From Chloroflexota bacterium (GTDB lineage Bacteria > Chloroflexota > Anaerolineae > Anaerolineales > Villigracilaceae): DNA of 11,170 nucleotides. Shown in pieces: positions 1 to 6,337 of this stretch. Position 1 is the first letter of the stretch. The number at the start of each line of letters is the position of its first letter. A model generated the notes under the pieces. It was not told where the DNA came from. It worked only from the letters and a program-made list of their open reading frames with translations, and ran no database searches. The position numbers were made by a program, and so were the translations under genes. Location: contig JAKAMM010000033.1 of the NCBI GenBank assembly GCA_021812905.1, forward strand, positions 1 through 11,170, in the 5' to 3' direction.

Positions 1-253
1 GTGAACCGATGAGGATGCCAAAATGTTTCTGCCCGCCTGCAATAGCATCCTGGTGGAGTCTTTCGTAATGGATCCGATTGTGTGTAAAAAGACAGCGCTG
101 AAGAGAGACCGCCTTTGCCAACTGCTGCGTGTCGTCGTGGCCCAGCATCTTCTCGCCGCGCGCGGTCACAACGTCGAAGCCGCGTGCGCGCAGAATATCC
201 GCAATCAAGACAGAGACATCCTCATCCAGATAGAGGGAGGCGAAGAGTTTCAA
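1..253 (-). CDS. DUF5615 PIN-like protein (toxin-like partner of DUF433), partial at left edge
   Basis: Reading the minus strand from a TTG at 253-251 gives 84 residues with no stop before the edge, so the C-terminus is missing. The protein begins MKLFASLYLDEDVS, then has ILRARGFDVVTARG (about residues 20-33), GHDD (38-41) and THNRIHYERLH (57-67). This is the pattern of DUF5615/COG4634, a compact PIN-like fold with acidic residues (D10, D12, D40, D41) where nuclease toxins bind metal. The family usually sits directly after a DUF433 gene, as here. The TTG overlaps the DUF433 stop (TTGA, 253-250), which implies translational coupling, and the N-terminus matches the family start, so I prefer it to an internal ATG. 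RNase activity is inferred from the PIN resemblance and is not established for every member. The typical TxNxxD motif near the end appears as THNRIH, lacking the last aspartate. Frame confidence is high, function moderate. Confidence 0.85.
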   Translation of the reverse strand, partial: MKLFASLYLDEDVSVLIADILRARGFDVVTARGEKMLGHDDTQQLAKAVSLQRCLFTHNRIHYERLHQDAIAGGQKHFGILIGS

Positions 254-528
254 GGCCTTGCAGCCGGATGCACAAGATGATCGGGCACGCGGTTACGTTC
301 GATGTATTGGTTAATCTCATCCTGGTGGTCGCTATAGTAACTGAGCGCATCAAAGACATGCGCCAGCTGCAGGTGCGGCAAATGCAGAGGGATCTCTTCG
401 GGCGGAGTTCCCAACCGCCACAACTCAACGATGGCGCGCACGGTGGTCTTGGTGCCTTGAATCACCGGTTCGCCATCCAGCAGACGCCTGTCGGATACAA
501 CGTATGGGTGTGTCAGAACGGCAGTCAT
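250..528 (-). CDS. DUF433 protein (antitoxin-like, HTH)
   Basis: A 92-residue protein. It shows the DUF433 signature in order: GEPVIQGTKTTVRAIVEL (residues 19-36), then RLGTPPEEIPLHLPHL (38-53), then LAHVFDALSYYSDHQDEIN (55-73). The family is a small helix-turn-helix domain, usually the first gene of a two-gene module with a DUF5615 PIN-like partner. It is thought to act as the antitoxin and possible autoregulator. The start at 528 is supported by GAGGAAA just upstream on the minus strand and by the family N-terminus; an upstream in-frame ATG at 573 would add 15 residues unlike the family. Its stop overlaps the TTG start of the DUF5615 gene. Assignment to DUF433 is confident, while the antitoxin role is inferred from family context. 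Confidence 0.9.
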   Translation of the reverse strand: MTAVLTHPYVVSDRRLLDGEPVIQGTKTTVRAIVELWRLGTPPEEIPLHLPHLQLAHVFDALSYYSDHQDEINQYIERNRVPDHLVHPAARP

Positions 529-842
529 AATTTTCCTCAGCAATATTCTAACACACGCCCTGCCATCCCCCATTTGTCATTCCTCGTTCATCCTTCATCT
601 TTCATCCTTTCCCTCCCATGTCCTCCCCTTCTGTTGCCCTCTCTGACCGCCTTACGGCGCAACGAAGCCGTCCGAGACTGATCGGCCTCAGGAACCGCCG
701 CCACGCTGGCCGTTCGCTCCGCGAGGGTGTGAGCCCGAGACGGCAGATGGGACTGCTGATGCTGGCCGCGCACCTATTGTGGCTTGGTATAGCGGCCTTC
801 CTTGCGGGGAATTCGCAAAGCGAGCTTAGTGTCACATTGTAT
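529..842. other. Intergenic region between the two toxin-antitoxin-like operons
   Basis: About 310 bases with no gene I can support. Next to the DUF433 start it must carry that operon's promoter, although no clear -35/-10 pair stands out. It contains the pyrimidine-rich repeat tract at 578-610. The stretch at about 640-740 is GC-rich with small self-complementary pieces such as GCC-TTAC-GGC. Open frames across it on both strands give arginine/serine-rich translations with no recognisable domain and run into the end of the VapC gene, so I regard them as chance. Confidence 0.6.
578..610 (-). repeat. GGATGAA-like heptad tract, copy 1
   Basis: Read on the minus strand this is a purine-rich tract built from GATGAAGGATGAA-type units. 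The plus strand shows repeated TTCATC and TTCATCC words. A similar tract lies at 1613-1640. Copy 1 sits about 50 bases upstream of the DUF433 start codon. The repetition is seen directly. Its role (promoter-linked element, mobile-element remnant or simple-sequence expansion) is unknown. Confidence 0.55.
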
Positions 843-1274
843 TCATTTAGTGCTTTTGGAAGATATGGGAGTACGCCAATTCTCAATGGATAGGTCAGGA
901 ATACGCTTGAAATGATCCGTATTCCCGGTCACGAGAACCAGGCCATGTACCAGTGCAGAGGCCGCGATCAATATATCGGCATCCATGATCAGTTGGCCCT
1001 TTCGAGATAGGTCAGCATAGATGCCGGCGGCGTTAACCACGATCTCTTCGGTGAATAGCAGGATTTCGCTCCTTGCGCAGCGCTCATCGAAGAGGGCAAT
1101 CTGGCGGGCAGCGCCTTTCGACATCAACCCGCGTAAGATCTCATAGCGTGTGATGATGGAAAAAGTGAAGTACCCATGCTCGGTCAGGTATTGCAGGGCC
1201 TTTTCCTGCAGTTCAGCATCGCGGCCCTTGATCACCTCAGAGAGCGTGTCTGTATCCAGAAGGGCAGGCTTCAT
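843..1274 (-). CDS. vapC: PIN-domain toxin, VapC family
   Basis: A 143-residue protein covering a complete single PIN domain. Visible motifs are LLDTDTLSE (residues 5-13, first metal-binding aspartate D7), FSIITRYEILRG (38-49, E45), LIMDADILIAA (95-105, D98/D100), then VTGNTDHFKRIP (115-126, D120) and SIENW near the end. This is the classic VapC layout. VapC toxins are Mg-dependent ribonucleases that cut tRNA or rRNA, and the target of this one cannot be predicted. Its ATG overlaps the antitoxin stop by four bases (ATGA), so the two are translationally coupled. The acidic active-site residues appear intact, so the toxin is probably functional. The partner is a DUF104-type protein rather than a classical AbrB-fold VapB. 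Confidence 0.93.
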   Translation of the reverse strand: MKPALLDTDTLSEVIKGRDAELQEKALQYLTEHGYFTFSIITRYEILRGLMSKGAARQIALFDERCARSEILLFTEEIVVNAAGIYADLSRKGQLIMDADILIAASALVHGLVLVTGNTDHFKRIPDLSIENWRTPISSKSTK

Positions 1275-1510
1275 TTGGTTTTGTCGGAGCGCATAAAATT
1301 GCTGCGATCCTGGATTCGGCGTTCGATTTCGGCGAGTTCCGCTTCGCTAAAACCTTTGTAAACGTCCTGCCAGGCCCGCAACGCTTCCCCCGCGCTTTCG
1401 GAAGATTGTACTCGAATCGTGACCTTCAGCCGCTGGCGGTCGGGTAGGCCGAGCGGCTTAAGTGGAGTAATCACACCGTTCTCATAGATCGCTTCGAATG
1501 TCTTTTCCAT
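1271..1510 (-). CDS. DUF104-type antitoxin (AF2212-like) of the VapC module
   Basis: A 79-residue protein beginning MEKTFEAIYENGVITPLKPL and then LPDRQRLKVTI (residues 22-32). This is the small beta-strand-rich DUF104/AF2212-like domain found beside PIN toxins in archaea and bacteria. The C-terminal half (about 41-79) is charged and helical-looking (RAWQDVYKGFSEAELAEIERR) and probably wraps the toxin, as in other VapB-like proteins. The start at 1510 is supported by AGGAG on the minus strand seven bases upstream. It precedes vapC and overlaps it by four bases. Autoregulation is usual for such modules, but no operator can be identified here. The family call is confident, and the antitoxin role follows from family and arrangement. 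Confidence 0.88.
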   Translation of the reverse strand: MEKTFEAIYENGVITPLKPLGLPDRQRLKVTIRVQSSESAGEALRAWQDVYKGFSEAELAEIERRIQDRSNFMRSDKTK

Positions 1511-1612
1511 CTTCGATCTCCTGGTAAGTCGTGCCTTCCAATTTTACCACTTCGTTTTTGGCCCTGGCGACGTGGGCATGCAGGTGCGGCGCACAGCACG
1601 GCCTTCATTCAC

Positions 1613-1640
1613 CATTCCCTGTTCATCCTGCATCCTTTCA
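1613..1640 (-). repeat. GGATGAA-like heptad tract, copy 2
   Basis: On the plus strand this shares CATTCC, GTTCATCCT and a following CATCCTTTCA with the tract at 578-610, with a few substitutions. It lies about 100 bases upstream of the antitoxin start at 1510. Both copies therefore have the same orientation relative to a toxin-antitoxin-like operon. Confidence 0.5.
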
Positions 1641-1709
1641 CCCCTCCGGGGCCTTCGGTCCGGACAAGCCGAAAGAGGTACCGCGGAGCCCGCAGCCCTC
1701 TACGAGCTC

Positions 1710-1769
1710 AGCCTTGCGAAGGTTCGAGTTCTGGCAAAATAGCGGGTTCAAGAAAACCTTCGCAAGGCT
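1710..1769. repeat. 15-base perfect inverted repeat with 30-base loop
   Basis: The left arm AGCCTTGCGAAGGTT (1710-1724) is exactly complementary to the right arm AACCTTCGCAAGGCT (1755-1769). No run of T follows either arm, so it does not look like a standard intrinsic terminator. It could be a small non-autonomous element, a regulatory hairpin or a protein-binding site. The repeat is certain from sequence; its function is unknown. Confidence 0.8.
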
Positions 1770-1801
1770 TCCTGAGTAGTAACGGTTTTCCTGGCGTACT
1801 T

Positions 1802-1838
1802 CGCGATCTAAGTGGTAGGTGTTCTTCCTACCATCGCG
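1802..1838. repeat. Compound hairpin
   Basis: TGGTAGG (1813-1819) pairs with CCTACCA (1827-1833) around a seven-base loop. Just outside, CGCGAT (1802-1807) matches ATCGCG (1833-1838), leaving a bulge of about five bases on the left side. The last A of the inner stem and the first A of the outer arm are the same base, so the two stems cannot both pair fully. An A-run follows (1842-1847). Read on the minus strand that run is a T-tract lying before the hairpin, so this is not a clear terminator for either direction. Confidence 0.55.
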
Positions 1839-1912
1839 GTGAAAAAATGACAAAAGCTGGAATTCAGCATGGACTTTAAGAAAGCCGTGCCAACCCGGCC
1901 AAGCCGGAATAG

Positions 1913-1966
1913 TTCACCACAAAGATACCAAGTTCACAAGGGTGGTGAAATTTCCACGAATTTCAC
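1913..1966. repeat. Two overlapping, mutually exclusive inverted repeats in the leader
   Basis: TTCACCAC (1913-1920) is complementary to GTGGTGAA (1942-1949). GTGAAATT (1945-1952) is complementary to AATTTCAC (1959-1966) with a six-base loop. The two structures share 1945-1949 and cannot form together. They lie 13 or more bases upstream of the ribosome binding site of the small membrane gene. The text also resembles degenerate intergenic repeats of the CACAAAGACACCAAG kind, so the pairing may be a by-product of repeat sequence and not a switch. Confidence 0.5.
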
Positions 1967-1991
1967 GTGTAAGTTTCATAAGGAGGCCTGT

Positions 1992-2189
1992 ATGTCACAA
2001 AAAAACCTGGGGTTCGTTTTGATAGTCGCCGGAGCCATCCTGCTGATTCTGTCACTGGCGGCTGACGCCTTGGGCATTGGCGCCAGGGCTGGCATCGGTT
2101 GGAAGCAGCTGTTCGGCGCGGCTGTTGGACTGTTGGTGGCGCTGGGCGGCGTCTGGTTGACCCTGCGCAAGCCAAGCCAGCCAAAATGA
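1992..2189 (+). CDS. Small two-helix membrane protein, unknown function
   Basis: A 65-residue protein. A hydrophobic helix covers about residues 7-27 (GFVLIVAGAILLILSLAADAL). A glycine-rich connector follows (GIGARAGIGWKQL, 28-40), then a second helix at about 41-57 and a basic tail ending KPSQPK. The start at 1992 is fixed by the near-perfect TAAGGAGG (1979-1986) five bases upstream. A longer frame back to 1869 would add 41 unrelated residues across the inverted repeats. It ends 38 bases before the WbaP-type gene, so it is probably the first gene of that transcript. I do not recognise a characterised family. It may be an accessory membrane peptide of the polysaccharide machinery or simply a co-transcribed gene. 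Confidence 0.8.
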   Translation: MSQKNLGFVLIVAGAILLILSLAADALGIGARAGIGWKQLFGAAVGLLVALGGVWLTLRKPSQPK

Positions 2190-2227
2190 GCGTTGTGACC
2201 CGAGCCGGTCCCAATTCAGGAGGAAAC

Positions 2228-3697
2228 ATGGAGAATTCAGCCCCTATTGCTGAAGCCGTCCCCCGCGCCAGGAGGAGATTCATTTTGAAAGCGGCTGGGG
2301 GGCACCGCCGCAGAATGTCGATCCTGATGTTAATCGCCGACCTGCTTGGATTCGTCCTGGCCGCTGCAGGTTTTTATCTATTGAACCTTGCCTGGAGACT
2401 CTTTGTTTTCAACCCAGCGGACCTCAAATACGCGATCATCCTGCTGTCCTGCTTGATCTTTTTTATGAACAGCAAGTTATACCCTGGGGTTGGCATCAAC
2501 CCGGCCGACGAGATCAAGCTCGTCACGCAGAATATGAGCCTCGGCTTCGCCGTGGGAGTCGTCTTTTTCATTATCATCCAGGGACATTGGAGGCCGAATA
2601 TGGCGGCCTTCGCGCTGGTTTGGGGGCTTTCCCTTCCAATGGTGATATTCACGCGCTGGGGAGTGCGTATCGTGGCTGCCCAGCTTGGTTTATGGGGAGA
2701 GCCGGTGGTGATGATCGGCTCAGGCGCCTCGCTTGACGGGTTGACCCGTTATTTCCTCCTGCGCCGCCGCCTGGGTTTTGTACCAGTTTTGGCCGCCGCG
2801 CCGGCCATTGACATACGCTCTTTCACTTCGTCCGTCCCGCTCATGGACATTCAGACCATGGCCGCCCAGGACGAATACTACTTCATGAGCCGCGACATCC
2901 AAACTGCCTTGGTGGAGTTCTCGCTGCAGGATGGATTCAAGGCAGAACTCATCAGTGGGCTGAGACGCCTGTTCCGGAATTTGATCTTCGTTTCGGACAT
3001 GGACTTGTTGGAAAGCGCCTCGATTGCCACGCATGATTTCGAGGGCCTTCTGGGCCTCGAATTTAAGGAGAAGGGCCTCAGCCGCCTGGACGCTTCCCTC
3101 AAGCGGCTTATGGACATCGGGCTTACCCTGGCGCTTGGGTTGCTCTTTCTGCCATTCTCCATCTTTTTCGTGCTCGCCATCCGCCTGGATTCACCCGGCC
3201 CCATCTTTTACTCACAGGAACGCCTGGGCAGGGGCGGACGCAAGTTCCGGATCTACAAGTTCCGCACCATGATCGTGGATGCGGATAAATTTCTGGTTGA
3301 GTACCTTGCCCAGCACAGGCAAGCGCGCCTGGGGTGGAAACAGACCCAAAAACTGAAAGACGATCCGCGCATTACCCGCGTGGGCCGCTGGCTGAGAAGT
3401 TTCAGCTTGGACGAACTTCCGCAGCTCTTCAATGTGCTCAAAGGCGAGATGAGCCTGATTGGACCGCGCCCGATGATGCTGGACCAGCATGCCCCGTACG
3501 GGAAATTTATTGATCTTTATTTCAGCGTGCGCCCCGGCTTAAGTGGGATGTGGCAGGTTTCGGGCCGCAACCAGACCAGCTTTGAAGAGCGCGCCCGCTT
3601 TGACGCGTATTATGTGCACAATTGGTCGGTTTGGCTGGATATTTACATCCTGCTCCGGACGGTATGGGTGGTGTTGAACCGGGATGGGGCGTATTGA
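2228..3697 (+). CDS. wbaP: Undecaprenyl-phosphate sugar phosphotransferase, WbaP type
   Basis: A 489-residue polyprenyl-phosphate sugar-1-phosphate transferase of the bacterial sugar transferase family. It starts the repeat unit by moving a sugar phosphate from a UDP-sugar to undecaprenyl phosphate at the inner membrane face. The N-terminal part has four predicted membrane helices (about 31-55, 65-82, 103-118, 124-141). A Rossmann-like middle domain follows (VVMIGSGASLDG, 160-171), then a fifth hydrophobic segment (297-319). The catalytic domain shows SPGPIFYSQERLGRGG (322-337), KFRTM (344-348), the Asp-Glu pair in LDELPQLFNVLKGEMSLIGP (394-412; D395/E396) and RPGLSGMWQVSGRN (435-448). The C-terminus NWSVWLDIYILLRT...RDGAY is typical of WbaP. 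The start at 2228 has AGGAGG four bases upstream; an earlier in-frame ATG at 2186, overlapping the preceding stop, is possible. The sugar (galactose, glucose or other) cannot be read from sequence. Confidence 0.93.
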   Translation: MENSAPIAEAVPRARRRFILKAAGGHRRRMSILMLIADLLGFVLAAAGFYLLNLAWRLFVFNPADLKYAIILLSCLIFFMNSKLYPGVGINPADEIKLVTQNMSLGFAVGVVFFIIIQGHWRPNMAAFALVWGLSLPMVIFTRWGVRIVAAQLGLWGEPVVMIGSGASLDGLTRYFLLRRRLGFVPVLAAAPAIDIRSFTSSVPLMDIQTMAAQDEYYFMSRDIQTALVEFSLQDGFKAELISGLRRLFRNLIFVSDMDLLESASIATHDFEGLLGLEFKEKGLSRLDASLKRLMDIGLTLALGLLFLPFSIFFVLAIRLDSPGPIFYSQERLGRGGRKFRIYKFRTMIVDADKFLVEYLAQHRQARLGWKQTQKLKDDPRITRVGRWLRSFSLDELPQLFNVLKGEMSLIGPRPMMLDQHAPYGKFIDLYFSVRPGLSGMWQVSGRNQTSFEERARFDAYYVHNWSVWLDIYILLRTVWVVLNRDGAY

Positions 3698-3964
3698 CCA
3701 GCGTTGTACATGGGAATGTCACTCCCTCTAGACGTTTTTGCCCTCCTGCCCGAAGAGCCAAACAAACCGCACTCTGCTGAACATGGCCCTGGGACTAAGG
3801 CTTGGGCTAATGTTGAGCATCGTAGGGGTGTTGACAGCGGATTGGTGGGGAAAAAATAAACTTTCTCTTATTACCTGTATATTTGCCGTGAAAAGCGAAA
3901 CAGCCAACCCCCTTCGTTCCCGTCTCCTAAAAACCATTACGATGTAGAGCATTTAGCACACAAA
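3698..3964. other. Intergenic region before the flippase
   Basis: A gap of 267 bases inside the cluster, much longer than the others. It includes a perfect -35-like TTGACA at 3831-3836, followed at suitable distance only by an A-rich AAATAA (3854-3859), which is a poor -10. A separate promoter for the downstream genes is plausible but not shown. Open frames on both strands (about 3728-3952) have no recognisable domain and no good ribosome binding site. Base composition becomes AT-richer after about 3840, so a junction between cluster segments may lie here. Confidence 0.4.
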
Positions 3965-5320
3965 ATGAAATCTTTTTCCGAGATGTTTTTTGGTCTGACT
4001 AACATTATTACCGGCAAAGGGTTGGGATCTGAACTGACCAGGAATGGCATAGGTAGTCTGGTCCTTAAGGCCGCCTACATCCTGCTATCTTTTGCGATTA
4101 CAGTGACGTTGGCTCGGACGCTCGGGGCGAATGGATATGGTGTTTACGCCTATGTATTCGCCCTGGTTTCTCTGCTTTCCATTCCTGCTGAATTCGGACT
4201 TCCTAATCTTGTAGTGCGCGAAACGGCCAAAGCCCTGACCAGACAGGAATGGGGGGCACTCCACGGTGTCTGGCGCTGGGCTGGCAAGATCACGGCTATT
4301 CTGACCGCGATTCTGGTTTTGGGGGCCGGTGTGGTGATCCTTATTTGGGGAGATCGCTTCAGTCGCCAGCAAATAGTTACTTTATCCTGGGGACTGGCAT
4401 TGGTGCCCCTGGTAGCGTTGGGAGATCTGCGCGGGGCGGCGTTGCGTGGATTGAACAGGGTGATCCAAGGGCAGTTACCAGAACAAGCATTGCGGCCAAG
4501 CTTCTATATTTTACTCATTCTTGGCGCGGTTTTTGTCTTCCCAGCACAGTATCTTACACCAGCCATGGCCATGTCATTGCAGGTATTGGCCGCCGCTTTG
4601 GCTTTTATTATAGGGGCTTGGCTTTTGTGGCGGGCAACACCTTTGGAAGTTCGTCAGGCTAAACCGGTATACGAGGGCCGCCGTTGGCTTTCAAGTACGT
4701 TGCCGCTAGCCTTCATAAGTGGTATGGGACTGATCAACAGCTACACGAGTATCGTTATGTTGGGGCTATTCGTTACATCCTCAGATGTAGGTATCTATCG
4801 CGTGGCCGACCAAATGGCGCTCCTGGTGTCAATAAGCCTTCAGGCATTAAATATGGTGATTGCCCCGCAATTTGCCCGCCTCTATGCCGTTGGAGATAAA
4901 GCCCGCCTGCAACGCTTGGCTACTACCAGCGCCCAACTGGTACTCGCCTTGACTTTGCCTGTTGTGGTCATATTTCTGTTCTTTGGTAAACCGCTCCTCA
5001 AACTCGTTTTTGGGGCGCAGTTTGTGCCCGCTTACGAACCCCTATCCATTCTGGCGCTTGGGCAATTGGTTAACTCGGCTACTGGCTCTGTTGGATTTCT
5101 CCTCATAATGACCGGACACGAGCAGGATACGGCGCGCGGAATGGCTATTGCGGCTGTTGTTAATATCGCATTGAATCTGATTCTGATCCCATTGTGGGGT
5201 ATCAAAGGCGCAGCACTTGCCTCGGCGATTACGTTGACTGTATGGAATTTCTTGCTATGGTTGGCGGTGCGCCGACGGTTAGACGTCAACAGCATGGCGT
5301 TTGATATATGGAAACGATAA
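3965..5320 (+). CDS. Polysaccharide flippase, Wzx/MOP superfamily
   Basis: A 451-residue integral membrane protein with about 12 hydrophobic segments spread over the whole length, as expected for Wzx-like lipid-linked oligosaccharide flippases (Polysacc_synt family, MOP superfamily). The N-terminal part has the family pattern of an early helix followed by ARTLGANGYGVYAYVFAL (50-67), then FGLPNLVVRETAK (77-89). The C-terminal part has the usual helix-rich repeat with GIKGAALASAITLTVWN (412-428). It would move the lipid-linked repeat unit from the cytoplasmic to the outer face. The start at 3965 lacks a good ribosome binding site. A second ATG at residue 7 is an alternative, and both leave a hydrophilic N-terminal stretch before the first helix. 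Substrate specificity cannot be predicted. The family call is confident. Confidence 0.9.
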   Translation: MKSFSEMFFGLTNIITGKGLGSELTRNGIGSLVLKAAYILLSFAITVTLARTLGANGYGVYAYVFALVSLLSIPAEFGLPNLVVRETAKALTRQEWGALHGVWRWAGKITAILTAILVLGAGVVILIWGDRFSRQQIVTLSWGLALVPLVALGDLRGAALRGLNRVIQGQLPEQALRPSFYILLILGAVFVFPAQYLTPAMAMSLQVLAAALAFIIGAWLLWRATPLEVRQAKPVYEGRRWLSSTLPLAFISGMGLINSYTSIVMLGLFVTSSDVGIYRVADQMALLVSISLQALNMVIAPQFARLYAVGDKARLQRLATTSAQLVLALTLPVVVIFLFFGKPLLKLVFGAQFVPAYEPLSILALGQLVNSATGSVGFLLIMTGHEQDTARGMAIAAVVNIALNLILIPLWGIKGAALASAITLTVWNFLLWLAVRRRLDVNSMAFDIWKR

Positions 5321-5389
5321 TTGTTTTCTTGGAAACTTCAATGACGCTAACGATTCTTTACTAAGCCGACTGACGAAAATAAAGCAAAC

Positions 5390-6337
5390 ATGGTGAAAAA
5401 AGTGAACAAGAAAAATAAGATTAAAGTTTTGTACATTGCGGGCACAGGCCGAAATGGTTCCACGCTATTAGAAAGAATATTAGGCCAAATAGATGTTTTT
5501 TTTTCCGTTGGGGAAATTCATAACATTTGGGAACGCGGAGTAATTCAGGATCAACTTTGCGGTTGTGGCGCGCGGCATAGTCATTGTGATCTGTGGAAAA
5601 AAATTCACCAGAACGCATACGGTCAAATAAATACGGAAAAAGCAAAAAAATGGTATGACATTCAACGAAAAAGCACAAAACTGCGCCGCGTTTTTTCGCA
5701 TATAGCAAATCACAATCGTAAGAGCGACATTGACCTAAACGAATATCTTAACACGTTAGATAAGCTTTATTGCTCGGTAGCGTTGTCTACAAATTGCGAG
5801 GTTATTGTGGACTCGTCAAAAAGTCCAATGTATTTGGCGTTGTTGCGCCTTTTACCATCTTTAGATGTATATACTTTGCATGTTGTTCGCGACCCGCGCG
5901 CAGTAACCTATTCGTGGTTGAACCCCAAGCCTAGCAATGATCCTTACGCCCCTGCTTTAATGGGCATAATGCAAACATGGACAAGTATTCAAGTTTGGAA
6001 TATTTGGAATATACTCATCGAATATTTTGGACGTAAAGGAACAGGAAATTATTTATTCTTGCGATATGAGGATTTTGTCGCCCAACCATCTTTACATCTT
6101 GATAAGATACAAGCATTCCTTGGCTTGAAAGGCAAATCCAATCCATTGAATGACAGTGGGACGATATCGGTTAATAAGACACATACAATTTCAGGCAATC
6201 CTGTCCGCTTTGAGACTGGGGCAATTAAGATTTTAGAAGATAGACGCTGGCGCGATGAAATGAAAAATAAAGATAAAGCAATGGTGACTGCGCTTTCCTT
6301 TCCGCTTATGCTTCGATATCGCTATACGTTGAGATGA
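5390..6337 (+). CDS. PAPS-dependent sulfotransferase family protein
   Basis: A 315-residue cytoplasmic-type sulfotransferase. The 5'-phosphosulfate-binding loop is visible near the N-terminus as YIAGTGRNGSTLLERIL (15-31), and the 3'-phosphate-binding segment is LHVVRDPRAVTYSWL (163-177). Other typical pieces are a cysteine-containing CGCGARHSHCDLW (57-69), VIVDSSKSP (138-146), LRYEDF (224-229) and SGNPVRF (268-274). The family moves sulfate from PAPS to hydroxyl groups, here most likely on the polysaccharide or its lipid-linked intermediate, given the neighbours. The ribosome binding site is weak. The stop overlaps the next start (ATGA, 6334-6337), so it is translationally coupled to the Wzy-like gene. 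The gene is AT-rich and carries a T9 run (5496-5504) and two A7 runs. The acceptor is unknown. The fold assignment is confident. Confidence 0.88.
   Translation: MVKKVNKKNKIKVLYIAGTGRNGSTLLERILGQIDVFFSVGEIHNIWERGVIQDQLCGCGARHSHCDLWKKIHQNAYGQINTEKAKKWYDIQRKSTKLRRVFSHIANHNRKSDIDLNEYLNTLDKLYCSVALSTNCEVIVDSSKSPMYLALLRLLPSLDVYTLHVVRDPRAVTYSWLNPKPSNDPYAPALMGIMQTWTSIQVWNIWNILIEYFGRKGTGNYLFLRYEDFVAQPSLHLDKIQAFLGLKGKSNPLNDSGTISVNKTHTISGNPVRFETGAIKILEDRRWRDEMKNKDKAMVTALSFPLMLRYRYTLR

Larger units (their letters stand above)
1511..1991. other. Divergent intergenic region between the toxin-antitoxin operon and the polysaccharide genes
   Basis: About 480 bases without a credible gene. From left to right it holds the leader of the DUF104/vapC operon, the second GGATGAA-like tract (1613-1640), a 15-base perfect inverted repeat (1710-1769), a compound hairpin (1802-1838) and two overlapping short inverted repeats (1913-1966). 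It ends at a strong ribosome binding site, TAAGGAGG (1979-1986). The promoters for both directions should lie here, but I see no convincing hexamer pair. Open frames across the region have no recognisable content. The density of repeats suggests an accumulation of degenerate repeat copies. Confidence 0.6.

Noticed and set aside
618..893. Open frame of 91 codons on the plus strand in the gap between the two toxin-antitoxin-like operons
   Set aside because: It has no ribosome binding site, an arginine/serine-rich composition and no domain, and its end lies antisense over the VapC gene.
578..1640. CRISPR array or tandem-repeat locus
   Set aside because: There are only two imperfect tracts about 1 kb apart. 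No regular repeat-spacer structure and no cas gene are present.
1719..1731. GGTTCGAGTTC, resembling a tRNA T-arm
   Set aside because: It sits at the edge of the 15-base inverted repeat. No acceptor, D or anticodon stem of the right spacing surrounds it.
1531..1853. Open frames on both strands across the inverted-repeat region
   Set aside because: They translate through the repeats, show no domain and lack a ribosome binding site. A repeat-rich non-coding region explains them better.
3707..3740. Possible terminator after wbaP (GGGA...TCCC followed by GTTTTT)
   Set aside because: The stem is only about four base pairs and the T-run is short and displaced, so it is not a credible intrinsic terminator.
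3831..3859. TTGACA upstream of the flippase as a firm promoter
   Set aside because: The -35 match is perfect, but the best -10 at proper spacing (AAATAA) is poor, so it is only mentioned in the intergenic entry.
3728..3952. Overlapping open frames on both strands between wbaP and the flippase
   Set aside because: They have no recognisable family and no good ribosome binding site, and neither strand gives a convincing protein.
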